From: CAYVOX01 sp964453035 | GTDB lineage: Bacteria > Chloroflexota > Anaerolineae > Anaerolineales > Anaerolineaceae | Direction of reading: 5' to 3' | NCBI GenBank assembly: GCA_964453035.1 | Contig: CAYVOX010000091.1 | Location: forward strand, 1 to 13,448 | DNA length: 13,448 nucleotides | Shown here: positions 1 to 6,835 of the stretch, piece after piece | How the letters are laid out: every line of letters starts with the position of its first letter | Position numbering within the stretch: the first letter of the stretch is position 1 | Notes under the pieces: model-generated | The model's input: only the letters and a program-made list of their open reading frames with translations | What the model was told of the DNA's origin: nothing | Database searches by the model: none | Program-made: the position numbers and the translations under genes

Positions 1-1
1 C

Positions 2-277
2 GGGAATGCCATTCGCCACAACCTGGATCTGGGAAGTAAAGTTAGCATTAACGTGCATGTGTCCTTTGAGGATAACTTGTTAAAGGTGGTGATTGCGGAT
101 AACGGCAAGGGTTTTGACACAGCGACGCTTGCTGAAAACCCGGGAATCGGGCTTAAACTTATTCGGGAACGCGTGGAAATGCTGAGTGGATTTATGCAGG
201 TAGATTCGAGTATTGGACAGGGATGCAGGGTGTCTTTCCAGGTTCCTTACCAGGAAGATCGCCCCGCTGCCAAATAA
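2..277 (+). CDS. Sensor histidine kinase, C-terminal part (HATPase_c), cut by window edge
   Basis: The frame is open back to the left edge, so this is the 3' end of a larger gene; the first internal ATG at 53 is not its start. The visible ~91 residues are the end of a GHKL ATP-binding domain. They begin with the tail of an N-box (GNAIRHN), then show a G1 box (DNGKGFD) and a G2 box with the following helix (GIGLKLIRERVEMLSG), and end in the closing strand (CRVSFQVPY). The GIGL..IRERVEMLSG form is usual for NarL/DegS-type (HisKA_3) kinases, which phosphorylate a LuxR-type response regulator. Input domain, dimerisation helix and phospho-accepting His lie off-window. The stop at 275-277 is 23 nt before the phosphofructokinase start, so the two may share a transcript, but nothing shows a functional link. 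Confidence 0.85.
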   Translation, partial: GNAIRHNLDLGSKVSINVHVSFEDNLLKVVIADNGKGFDTATLAENPGIGLKLIRERVEMLSGFMQVDSSIGQGCRVSFQVPYQEDRPAAK

Positions 278-300
278 TTTTCTTTTGAGGAGTAGGATTT

Positions 301-1470
301 ATGTCTAAGACGATTGGAATTTTAACCGGTGGGGGTGATGTTCCAGGTCTCAACCCTGCGATGAAAGCGGTGGTGATGAGCGCACTGGAAAATGATTACC
401 GCGTGATTGGTATCCGTAAAGGGTGGGGCGGGTTGTTGAATTACAATCTTGATGAACCTTCAACCCATGATTACTACATCCGCAATCTGCACCGGGATAC
501 TGTCCGCACGATTGATAGAACGGGCGGTACTTTTCTGCACACCTCTCGCACCAATCCTCAGAAGGTATCTCCAAAATCCGTCCCGGCTTTCTTGAGGACT
601 TCCAATTATGGAAAAACGGTGGATGAAAATGGGACGATGGATTATACCGATTACGTTCTGAAAGTTTTGGAACATCTGGGTATTGATACGATGGTCACCA
701 TCGGCGGGGATGATACCCTGAGCTACACAGCGCGGCTGCACAAGGAAGGCATCCCGGTTGTGGCCATTCCCAAGACGATGGATAATGATGTTTTTGGAAC
801 GGATTATTGCATCGGGTTTTCAACCGCAGTAACCCGCAGCGTTGAGCTCATCACCAATATGCGTACTTCCGTTGGATCGCATGAGCGGATTGGCGTGATC
901 GAATTGTTTGGTCGCAACTCTGGCGAAACCAGCTTGATTTCTGCATACCTGGCCTATGTAGATCGGGCGATTATTTCCGAAGTGCCGTTTGAAATTCATA
1001 AACTGGCGGACTTCATCATGGAGGATAAGCGCAACAACCCGTCTAATTATGCCATTATGACCATTTCGGAAGGCGCTATTATGCACGGCGGAGAAGTGGT
1101 GGAATCAGGCGAGGAAGATGCATATGGCCATAAAAAGCTGGGCGGCGTGGGTGAAATTACCGCGATGGAAATCAAGCGGCTGACCGGACAGGATATCATG
1201 TACCAGCAGTTTGGCTACTTGATGCGCTCAGGAGCGCCAGATTCGCTTGACCGGATGGTGGCGATGTCCTTCGGTCACCTGGCGATTCAACTCATCAAAC
1301 GCGGCGAAACCGGAAAGATGGTGGCGCTCAAGGGAGGTCGCTATACTACGGTCCCTGTGGATATGATCATGGCCGGGAAAAAGCGGGTTGACGTTGAAAA
1401 TTTCTATGACGTGGAGAATTATCGCCCGAGGGTTAAAGACTTCATGGGCGTTCCCATGTTCTTGAGCTAA
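301..1470 (+). CDS. pfkA: 6-phosphofructokinase, pyrophosphate-type signature
   Basis: A 389-residue PfkA-family enzyme that phosphorylates fructose 6-phosphate to fructose 1,6-bisphosphate in the cytoplasm. Visible motifs are the N-terminal phosphate loop (GGGDVPGLN, 10-18), the GGDDTL loop (135-140), the catalytic loop PKTMDND (157-163, base Asp161) and the substrate-binding run ELFGRNSG. In E. coli PfkA, residues 104 and 124 are both Gly, and ATP is the donor. Here the equivalents are Asp138 and Lys158, the pair that in this family goes with pyrophosphate as phosphoryl donor. An extra stretch of about 30 residues (about 80-112) before the GGDD loop makes the protein longer than the ~320-residue ATP enzymes. 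A GAGGAG ribosome-binding site at 287-292, 8 nt from the ATG, fixes the start. A long hairpin follows the stop. Family assignment is firm; donor preference is inferred from two residues. Confidence 0.93.
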   Translation: MSKTIGILTGGGDVPGLNPAMKAVVMSALENDYRVIGIRKGWGGLLNYNLDEPSTHDYYIRNLHRDTVRTIDRTGGTFLHTSRTNPQKVSPKSVPAFLRTSNYGKTVDENGTMDYTDYVLKVLEHLGIDTMVTIGGDDTLSYTARLHKEGIPVVAIPKTMDNDVFGTDYCIGFSTAVTRSVELITNMRTSVGSHERIGVIELFGRNSGETSLISAYLAYVDRAIISEVPFEIHKLADFIMEDKRNNPSNYAIMTISEGAIMHGGEVVESGEEDAYGHKKLGGVGEITAMEIKRLTGQDIMYQQFGYLMRSGAPDSLDRMVAMSFGHLAIQLIKRGETGKMVALKGGRYTTVPVDMIMAGKKRVDVENFYDVENYRPRVKDFMGVPMFLS

Positions 1471-1485
1471 GAACTTACATAGATA

Positions 1486-1531
1486 CGGGTGCGGGAAGAA
1501 GCTGCTTCTGAGCAGTATGTTCCCGCACCCG
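1486..1531 (+). terminator. Two-tier hairpin between pfkA and the Nudix gene (terminator-like, no U-tract)
   Basis: A perfect 12-bp inverted repeat, CGGGTGCGGGAA (1486-1497) against TTCCCGCACCCG (1520-1531), encloses a second perfect 5-bp stem, CTGCT (1502-1506) against AGCAG (1511-1515), with a TCTG loop. A symmetric 4x4 internal loop separates the two stems. It begins 15 nt after the pfkA stop. No run of T follows (the next bases are GGCGCAACAA), so it is not a textbook intrinsic terminator. It could be a 3'-end stabiliser, a pausing or processing site, or a factor-assisted terminator. It covers the first possible ATG of the Nudix gene (1517), which argues for a later start. Confidence 0.6.
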
Positions 1532-1549
1532 GGCGCAACAAGGGATGAG

Positions 1550-2050
1550 ATGCCAAAACAAGAACAAGGCGTGACAGTGGATCGTTATATGGTCATTCCT
1601 CGCTGCCTAATTTTTTTAACGAAGGGAGATGAGGTTCTTCTGTTGAAAGGAGCACCTACCAAGCGCATCTGGGCAAATAAGTACAATGGCATAGGCGGAC
1701 ATATTGAGCGGGGAGAAGATGCTCTTACGGCAGCCCGAAGGGAATTAATGGAAGAAGCAGGTCTGGTGGATGTTGACCTGTGGTTGTGCGGCACTGCTTT
1801 TGTGGATGCGAGTGAAAAAGTGGGGATATGCATCTATGTTTTCAGGGGTGAGTATTTACGGGGTGAGATTGTCGACTCTGGCGAGGGAAAACTTGAGTGG
1901 TTGCGCATAGACAAAATACAGGAATATGCTCTGGTTGAGGACTTGTTTACAACTTTACCCCTTTTTCTGTCTCAGGCACGCGGGTCTGATCCTCTGAATT
2001 TACTGTACAATTATGACGAAAATGAAAAGCTGAAGGTTACCTGGCGGTGA
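1550..2050 (+). CDS. Nudix hydrolase (MutT-like)
   Basis: A 166-residue Nudix-fold pyrophosphohydrolase. The Nudix box matches the consensus GX5EX7REUXEEXGU completely: it begins GHIERGED and ends RELMEEAGL (residues 50-72 from this start), so the metal-binding and catalytic glutamates are all present. The preceding ANKYNGIGGHIE resembles MutT/MTH1-type nucleotide-pool enzymes, which hydrolyse oxidised or other nucleoside triphosphates, but substrates cannot be read from sequence. The reading frame extends to an ATG at 1517, which lies inside the right arm region of the hairpin. I prefer the ATG at 1550, preceded by AAGGGATGAG; an ATG at 1589 is a third option, just before the first core strand. 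The gene stands between pfkA and the ECF transporter genes with 58 nt before ecfA. Confidence 0.88.
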   Translation: MPKQEQGVTVDRYMVIPRCLIFLTKGDEVLLLKGAPTKRIWANKYNGIGGHIERGEDALTAARRELMEEAGLVDVDLWLCGTAFVDASEKVGICIYVFRGEYLRGEIVDSGEGKLEWLRIDKIQEYALVEDLFTTLPLFLSQARGSDPLNLLYNYDENEKLKVTWR

Positions 2051-2108
2051 TAACGCAAATCAGGGGCGAATCAGGGTTCTGGCTTTTCTGTGAAGATCGT
2101 CTTGTTTT

Positions 2109-3866
2109 ATGAAGCCACTTATTGAATTAAGCGATGTGACTTTTACCTATCCGGGACAAAACCTGAAACAGGTGCTCAATGGTTTAAATCTGGAAATCCA
2201 CACCGGGGAGTTTGTGGCAATTGTTGGGGCAAACGGCTCCGGGAAAACCACGTTACTGCGCCTTATTAATGGATTGCTAACGCCGCAATCGGGGAGTGTG
2301 CGAATAGAGGGGTTGGACACCCGGTTGAAGGCGAACCTGGGGCAAATCCGCCAAAAAGTGGGCATGGTTTTTCAATATCCGGAGGATCAGGTTGTCGCCA
2401 CAACCGTTGCCGAGGATGTGGCATTTGGCCCCGAAAACCTGGGGTTGCCATCGGCTGAGATTCGCCAGCGAGTGGATGAAGCATTAACGACAGTTGGCCT
2501 TAAGGAACATGAGAACCGACCTCCACACATGCTCTCAGGGGGGCAGATGCAGCGGCTTGCATTGGCGGGTGTGCTTGCGATGCGACCCAAGGTGGTTTTG
2601 TTTGATGAAGCCACAACCATGCTGGATCCCGCGGGGCGAAAAATGGCGTTGGAATGGATGACCAGGTTGCACCGTGAAGCCATGACGGTGGTCTTCATTA
2701 CTCATCACATGGAGGAAGCTGCGCTTGCCAGGCGGGTAGTAGTGTTAAATGAAGGTCGGATTGCGCTAGACGGAAGACCAGAGGAAGTATTCTCAGACGC
2801 GCAGAGCCTGGTGAAGTTTGGCCTTGGATTACCCAGACCTGCACGGTTTGCGGAGCGGTTTCGCCCCTGGCTGGGAAGTATGCTGCCTCGCCCGCTACAT
2901 CCTGAAGATTGGATCAGTAAGCTGCCAACTCCAAGTTCTGGGTGCACTTCAGGCAATGCATATTTGCTGAAGAATGAGCGCCTGGAAGAAGGTGAAAAAA
3001 TCATCGAGGTGAGAGATCTTTCCCATATCTATCTGGATGGGACTCCGCTTGCTCACCAGGCTTTAAGTCACCTTGATTTGACTGCCTACCGATCGACGTC
3101 GCTGGGGTTATTGGGACGCACCGGGTCGGGGAAATCAACACTGTTGCAACACCTCAACGGCGTGCTGCGACCGCAAAAAGGGTCCATTCGGGTTGGCGAG
3201 TATTTCCTTGAGAATCCGCAAACCTCAACGCGTACCATCGCCAGATTTGTGGGCATGGTATTCCAAAACCCTGAAATGCAATTTTTTGAGCAGTATACCG
3301 GCGATGAAATCTCCTATGGGCCGCGTCAGATCGGTTCAGATGAACCGCTGGCTGAGCGCGTGCGGTGGGCAATGACGCTGGTTGGATTGGATTTTGAGAA
3401 ATTCAAAGATAGGCTGGTTTTCACATTGAGTGGGGGAGAAAAACGAAAAGTTGCCCTGGCAGCAACTATGGCGCTGCGCCCAAGCGTTTTATTGCTGGAT
3501 GAGCCCACGGCCGGGCTTGACCCGGCTTCTCATCTGGAGATCCTGAGCCGTTTATCCACGTTGCAATCTGAGGGAATGACCATTGTGCTCTCGTCACACC
3601 GCATGAACGACCTGGCTGCATTGTCTCAGCGATTGGCAATATTTGATAAAGGCCGCGTAATTCGAGAAGGGTTGACAGGCGAGGTGTTCTGGGATTTTGA
3701 GGGACTGGCTGAGGCGGGGCTGGAGCCGCCGCTTATTGTGAGAACCGCTGCCCGATTACGCGAGTTGGGATGGCCTATCCCTGTTGGCATTGTGACGCCT
3801 GATCAACTTGAAGCTGCGCTGCGTCATTGCGTTCAACCTGCTCAGCAAGCCGGGGAAATTCGATGA
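2109..3866 (+). CDS. ecfA: ECF transporter energizing ATPase, fused EcfA1-EcfA2
   Basis: A 585-residue protein with two complete ABC ATPase domains in one chain; most ECF systems encode these as two genes of about 280 residues. Domain 1 has Walker A GANGSGKT (40-47), Q-loop Gln89, signature LSGGQ (142-146), Walker B ending FDE (165-167) and H-loop His199. Domain 2 has Walker A GRTGSGKS (336-343), Q-loop Gln386, signature LSGGE (440-444), Walker B LLLDE (461-465) and His497. The first half carries DEATTMLDP, as in EcfA1/CbiO1, and the second DEPTAGLDP, as in EcfA2, so the order is A1-A2. All catalytic residues are present in both halves. A proline-rich linker of about 55 residues (about 245-300) joins them. 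The fusion would force A1:A2 pairing on the inner membrane face and drive uptake through EcfT and an S-component. I see no clear Shine-Dalgarno before the ATG. The stop overlaps ecfT by 4 nt. Confidence 0.95.
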   Translation: MKPLIELSDVTFTYPGQNLKQVLNGLNLEIHTGEFVAIVGANGSGKTTLLRLINGLLTPQSGSVRIEGLDTRLKANLGQIRQKVGMVFQYPEDQVVATTVAEDVAFGPENLGLPSAEIRQRVDEALTTVGLKEHENRPPHMLSGGQMQRLALAGVLAMRPKVVLFDEATTMLDPAGRKMALEWMTRLHREAMTVVFITHHMEEAALARRVVVLNEGRIALDGRPEEVFSDAQSLVKFGLGLPRPARFAERFRPWLGSMLPRPLHPEDWISKLPTPSSGCTSGNAYLLKNERLEEGEKIIEVRDLSHIYLDGTPLAHQALSHLDLTAYRSTSLGLLGRTGSGKSTLLQHLNGVLRPQKGSIRVGEYFLENPQTSTRTIARFVGMVFQNPEMQFFEQYTGDEISYGPRQIGSDEPLAERVRWAMTLVGLDFEKFKDRLVFTLSGGEKRKVALAATMALRPSVLLLDEPTAGLDPASHLEILSRLSTLQSEGMTIVLSSHRMNDLAALSQRLAIFDKGRVIREGLTGEVFWDFEGLAEAGLEPPLIVRTAARLRELGWPIPVGIVTPDQLEAALRHCVQPAQQAGEIR

Positions 3867-4681
3867 GCCAGTTTGAATTTATGAGGAATTTACCCGTCGG
3901 GCAGTACTTGCCTCTTGATTCTTTTATCCACCGCATGGACCCACGCGCCAGGTTAACCTCGGCAGTGATGATTTTACTGGCACTGACTTTTGCAAATGGT
4001 TTAATTGGCCTGGGGATAGGTTTTGCGTTTATTCTGATTGCGCTGATTTTGGCCAGAATCTCACCTGGTTACGCATTGCAAGGATTGAAAACCCCACTCC
4101 CATTCATTATTATCCTGGCTTTATTACAGGTTATCTGGAATGGCGGCGCGGATGCGGGACCGATATTAGCTGCCTGGTCTGGAATAACCATTACTCTTGA
4201 TGATTTTAAATTCGGCGGGGCACTTCTCATCCGGTTCGCTGGGCTGGTCTTGGGTTTGGGATTGATATCCTACACAACTTCAACCAGCCAGTTGACGCAG
4301 GGATTAAATGGCATGCTCAAGCCGTTCAAGCTACTTCGAATTCAGGTGGATGACTTTGTGATGATGGTGCAAATCACATTGCGATTTTTACCGCTCCTGG
4401 CGCAAACGGCGGAGCGGATTGCCAAAGCACAGGCATCGCGAGGCGCAGACTGGGATAACCGAAAAGGCAATCTGCTTGCGCGGGTTCGACGGGTTGTTCC
4501 GATCATTTTACCGCTATTCATCATCAGCCTGAATCGAGCGGGCAACCTGGCCCTGGCGATGGATGCGAGGGGGTATGGCTCTGGATTTCGGACATCTCAG
4601 GCTGAGTTGAGAACGGCGTGGCTTGACTGGGCAACGATCCTGGCTTCGGGAGTTGTTACAGTATTAATCCTGTCAATCTAG
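3863..4681 (+). CDS. ecfT: ECF transporter transmembrane coupling protein EcfT
   Basis: A 272-residue membrane protein that links ATP hydrolysis by EcfA1/A2 to tumbling of the S-component. The N-terminal segment FIHRMDPRARL (about 21-31) is the usual EcfT entry motif. Hydrophobic segments follow at about 33-64, 78-92, 118-136, 212-224 and 257-271. The two coupling motifs of the family, short Arg-containing XRX signatures that sit in the ATPase grooves, are visible as ASRG (Arg193) and DARGYG (Arg236). The frame opens upstream at 3827, but the ATG at 3863 is preferred because it forms an ATGA overlap with the ecfA stop, giving translational coupling, and gives a normal EcfT N-terminus. The gene converges on the S-component gene on the other strand with only 7 nt between stop codons. 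Confidence 0.93.
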   Translation: MSQFEFMRNLPVGQYLPLDSFIHRMDPRARLTSAVMILLALTFANGLIGLGIGFAFILIALILARISPGYALQGLKTPLPFIIILALLQVIWNGGADAGPILAAWSGITITLDDFKFGGALLIRFAGLVLGLGLISYTTSTSQLTQGLNGMLKPFKLLRIQVDDFVMMVQITLRFLPLLAQTAERIAKAQASRGADWDNRKGNLLARVRRVVPIILPLFIISLNRAGNLALAMDARGYGSGFRTSQAELRTAWLDWATILASGVVTVLILSI

Positions 4682-4721
4682 CTAAAAACTACAAATTGGC
4701 GCCTTTTTTGCGGCCAATTTG
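4682..4721 (-). terminator. Probable intrinsic terminator of the minus-strand gene run
   Basis: CAAATTGGC (4692-4700) and GCCAATTTG (4713-4721) form a perfect 9-bp stem around a 12-nt loop. Read on the minus strand, the hairpin is followed by TAG and then five T residues (4688-4684), so the stop codon of the S-component sits between stem and T-run. The stem lies within the last codons of that gene. Read on the plus strand, no T-run follows, so it would serve ecfT poorly, although the two transcripts collide here. Confidence 0.6.
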
Positions 4722-5246
4722 GATTTGCTTCCAGGCTGCCACAACAATTAAAACTATGAAGGCTGAAACACCTGCTTCGGGAAGGCCATTGGCGATGGCG
4801 ATGGGTCCGATGGCGGCCCAGGGAACCAATCCCAGAACACCAATCATGCCCAAAACCAGAATGGTGTTGGTTAAGCTGCCGGCAATTCCAGCGACAATCA
4901 GGCCGACAACTGGAATGCGTTGAAGGGCAATCCAAACAGACCAGGCAACCGGACCAATGAACAGCCTGGGAAGAACGGAAAGCAATGGGTTAGTGAACCA
5001 GGTATCGGAGGGGCCGTTAGGCGCGACCGCAGCCTGGATCATGCTGAACACACCAAAGATGAGGCCAATAACAACGCCGACAACCGGTCCTTCTAAAATG
5101 GCACCAATGATGGCGGGGATGTGCATGATGGTGAGAGAAATCCCACCAAACCAGGGGATGAAACCCCATCGAGTCAGGCCAAGGAAGATGGCAATGGCAG
5201 CCATAACAGAGGCGACAACAATTTTTCGAGTGCGATCCTGGGGCAT
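4689..5246 (-). CDS. ECF transporter S-component (substrate-binding membrane protein)
   Basis: A 185-residue, very hydrophobic protein with about six membrane segments, the size and layout of ECF S-components. The stretch HIPAIIGAILEGPVVG followed by GLIFGVFSMIQA (about 42-72) and NPLLSVLPRLFIG (86-98) matches the broad S-component family that includes the pantothenate and folate types (Pfam ECF_trnsprt). I cannot assign the vitamin: no riboswitch or biosynthetic neighbour is visible to guide it. The ATG is preceded by AAGAAGGA on the minus strand, and the gene starts 12 nt after the rsmD stop, so it is probably the last gene of the minus-strand run. It lies tail-to-tail with ecfT, whose products it should join to make a complete transporter. 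The last residues overlap a terminator-like hairpin. Confidence 0.85.
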   Translation of the reverse strand: MPQDRTRKIVVASVMAAIAIFLGLTRWGFIPWFGGISLTIMHIPAIIGAILEGPVVGVVIGLIFGVFSMIQAAVAPNGPSDTWFTNPLLSVLPRLFIGPVAWSVWIALQRIPVVGLIVAGIAGSLTNTILVLGMIGVLGLVPWAAIGPIAIANGLPEAGVSAFIVLIVVAAWKQIQIGRKKGANL

Positions 5247-5258
5247 ATTTTCCTTCTT

Positions 5259-5834
5259 CTAAATGAGAATTTCGTTTTGCGGTTTTTGAAGAAAAATCAA
5301 AACAGTGGAACCATATCGCCGGCGGTCGAATTCAACCATCCACTTGCAGGTAAAAGGCTGCACCTCAACCGGGTCAATCTGAACAATGATCCAGGCATCA
5401 GGCGCTAACCAGCCCGGGTGGCTATCCAACTCTGCGAGAGCCTGCAGCCACATATTTTTGTATTGCGGCGGGGCGATATAGACATAATCAAAGGCTTTGT
5501 CGGGCGGGGTTCTAAGATAAGCGAAGGCATCAGCCTGGATGACCTGGGCGTTGTTGGCAAGGTGAGTAGATGAAAGATTCTCGCGTATGGTTTGAACAGC
5601 AGGATGGTTTAAATCAATGAAACGGGTAAAGGTTGCACCCCGACTGAGCGCTTCGATGCCGACAGAACCGGTACCCCCAAATAAATCCAGCCAGGATGAG
5701 CCTTGCACATCCACACCGATGATGTTGAATAAAGCCTCTTTGACTCGGTCGGTGATTGGCCGAGTGATATCCCCGGGGACGGGCCGCAGGCGGATACCCC
5801 GCGCCTGACCGGCAATGATGCGGGGACTACTCAT
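5259..5834 (-). CDS. rsmD: RsmD-type 16S rRNA (guanine966-N2)-methyltransferase, altered catalytic motif
   Basis: A 191-residue Rossmann-fold SAM-dependent methyltransferase of the RsmD family, which methylates G966 of 16S rRNA (E. coli numbering) in the small subunit. It opens with RIIAGQARGIRL (5-16), as RsmD proteins do, then RPITDRVKEALFNII (25-39). SAM motif I is LDLFGGTGSVGIEALSRGA (49-67), Asp74 ends strand 2, and RRYGST (172-177) is near the C-terminus. The catalytic motif IV, normally (D/N)PPY, reads APPQY (121-125): the acid is Ala and a Gln is inserted before Tyr. I checked this against the DNA at about 5470-5490. The open frame extends upstream to 5909, but the ATG at 5834 gives a normal RsmD N-terminus and an ATGA overlap with the upstream UroD-like gene. 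Identity is good; activity at the usual site is uncertain because of motif IV. Confidence 0.85.
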   Translation of the reverse strand: MSSPRIIAGQARGIRLRPVPGDITRPITDRVKEALFNIIGVDVQGSSWLDLFGGTGSVGIEALSRGATFTRFIDLNHPAVQTIRENLSSTHLANNAQVIQADAFAYLRTPPDKAFDYVYIAPPQYKNMWLQALAELDSHPGWLAPDAWIIVQIDPVEVQPFTCKWMVEFDRRRYGSTVLIFLQKPQNEILI

Positions 5835-6835
5835 GGCAATTCTGCTCCGGCGACGGCTTGGCAGGCAGCTTTGATGTTTCCGTAAGGGGTGATGGTGGGA
5901 AGAACGCAACCGGTGCCAAGTATGAAGCGCTTTCCACCGGTGGCAGAAATGGCTTTACGCGCTTCGTCCATCACGTTTTGCGGCGTGCCCAAAACCATCG
6001 TCTCCCAGCGATTTAAACCGCCGCAAACCACACCTTTAAAGCGGGTTCTACCGGTTGCAAGGGAGGGTGGGGTTTGCTGGTCGTGCCAGTTGAGGACCGA
6101 TACTGGATAACGGGCTACCTGGTCAAACATGATATCCTCGCCATGGATGTGAGCTACATTCAGCCACAGGCGATTGGCTGCTTCTAATACGCGCAAATCG
6201 TAGTGCTTGCCAAAGGTTTCAAACTCATTCCAGTTGAGAAGGTTGGATTGGGCATGCTGGACCGCGAAGAAGATGCCATCAATTCCAATTTTGGTGGCTT
6301 CATCCAAAAAGCGAATGGTTGATTGGGTAATGCGCTCCAGGCCAACCTGCAGTGCATCGGGGTAGCAGCGCATGTGGGTGAGCAACCGGTCTTTATTGAC
6401 CAGATTCTTAGCCTGCGCCAGAGGACTAAAAATAGTTTGGATGACGGGCACCTGGGGAGAGAATTCCGACACTAAGATTCTAAGGCAGGTGAGCATATCC
6501 GCGAGGTTGCCCCGGCGGGGGTTGAGAATTGGCAGGGAAGCCCAGTCCTCTGGATTGTGGATAACAAATTTTTCGTAGACCCGGGTGCCTTCTGATTCAC
6601 CTGTCCAGCGGTCTTGCGAGCCCCAATCCCGCAGGCAATAAGAGGAGGAGGGGGAGACTTTAATCAGGTCAAAATCAAAGCGGCGTTGAAAATCTGCCGT
6701 GGCTGACGCCAGCCCCTCGGGCGATTGGTCGTCCACCGGGAAATGACGCCAAAATGCGACCGGTACCCGGTCGGGTTGTTCGCCGGCGAGGCAAACCTCA
6801 AGTCTTTGACGATGGGTTAATGGACGGATTGCCAC
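5831..6835 (-). CDS. Uroporphyrinogen decarboxylase family protein (not classical HemE)
   Basis: A 334-residue protein of the URO-D/MtaA fold. It starts with RQRLEVCLAGEQPDRVPVAF (9-28), and its end has GGLNRWETM, a TPQNVMDEARKAI segment and GTGCVLP, followed by TPYGNI, all typical of the family. Classical HemE has an RP.W.MRQAGR motif after the first strand; here the place reads VPVAFWRHF, so heme synthesis is unlikely. Cobamide methyltransferases of this superfamily (MtaA/MtbA) bind zinc through His-X-Cys...Cys; the equivalent positions here look like His229-X-His231 and Cys310, so a metal site is possible with one ligand changed. No corrinoid protein or methyltransferase partner is in the window. 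The start is a GTG at 6833-6835, backed by GGAG 8 nt upstream on the minus strand, and overlaps the TPR gene by 19 nt. Substrate unknown. Confidence 0.85.
   Translation of the reverse strand: MAIRPLTHRQRLEVCLAGEQPDRVPVAFWRHFPVDDQSPEGLASATADFQRRFDFDLIKVSPSSSYCLRDWGSQDRWTGESEGTRVYEKFVIHNPEDWASLPILNPRRGNLADMLTCLRILVSEFSPQVPVIQTIFSPLAQAKNLVNKDRLLTHMRCYPDALQVGLERITQSTIRFLDEATKIGIDGIFFAVQHAQSNLLNWNEFETFGKHYDLRVLEAANRLWLNVAHIHGEDIMFDQVARYPVSVLNWHDQQTPPSLATGRTRFKGVVCGGLNRWETMVLGTPQNVMDEARKAISATGGKRFILGTGCVLPTITPYGNIKAACQAVAGAELP

Noticed and set aside
1517..1549. N-terminal extension of the Nudix protein from the ATG at 1517
   Set aside because: This ATG lies inside the hairpin and has no ribosome site, and the extra residues are unlike the family; 1550 is preferred.
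4957..5408. Plus-strand open frames opposite the S-component and rsmD
   Set aside because: They are Met/Thr/Pro-rich shadows of genes on the minus strand with no ribosome site or recognisable domain.
5835..5909. N-terminal extension of the rsmD frame upstream of 5834
   Set aside because: It overlaps the UroD-like gene, is rich in His/Arg/Ser and unlike RsmD; the ATGA overlap at 5831-5834 gives a better start.
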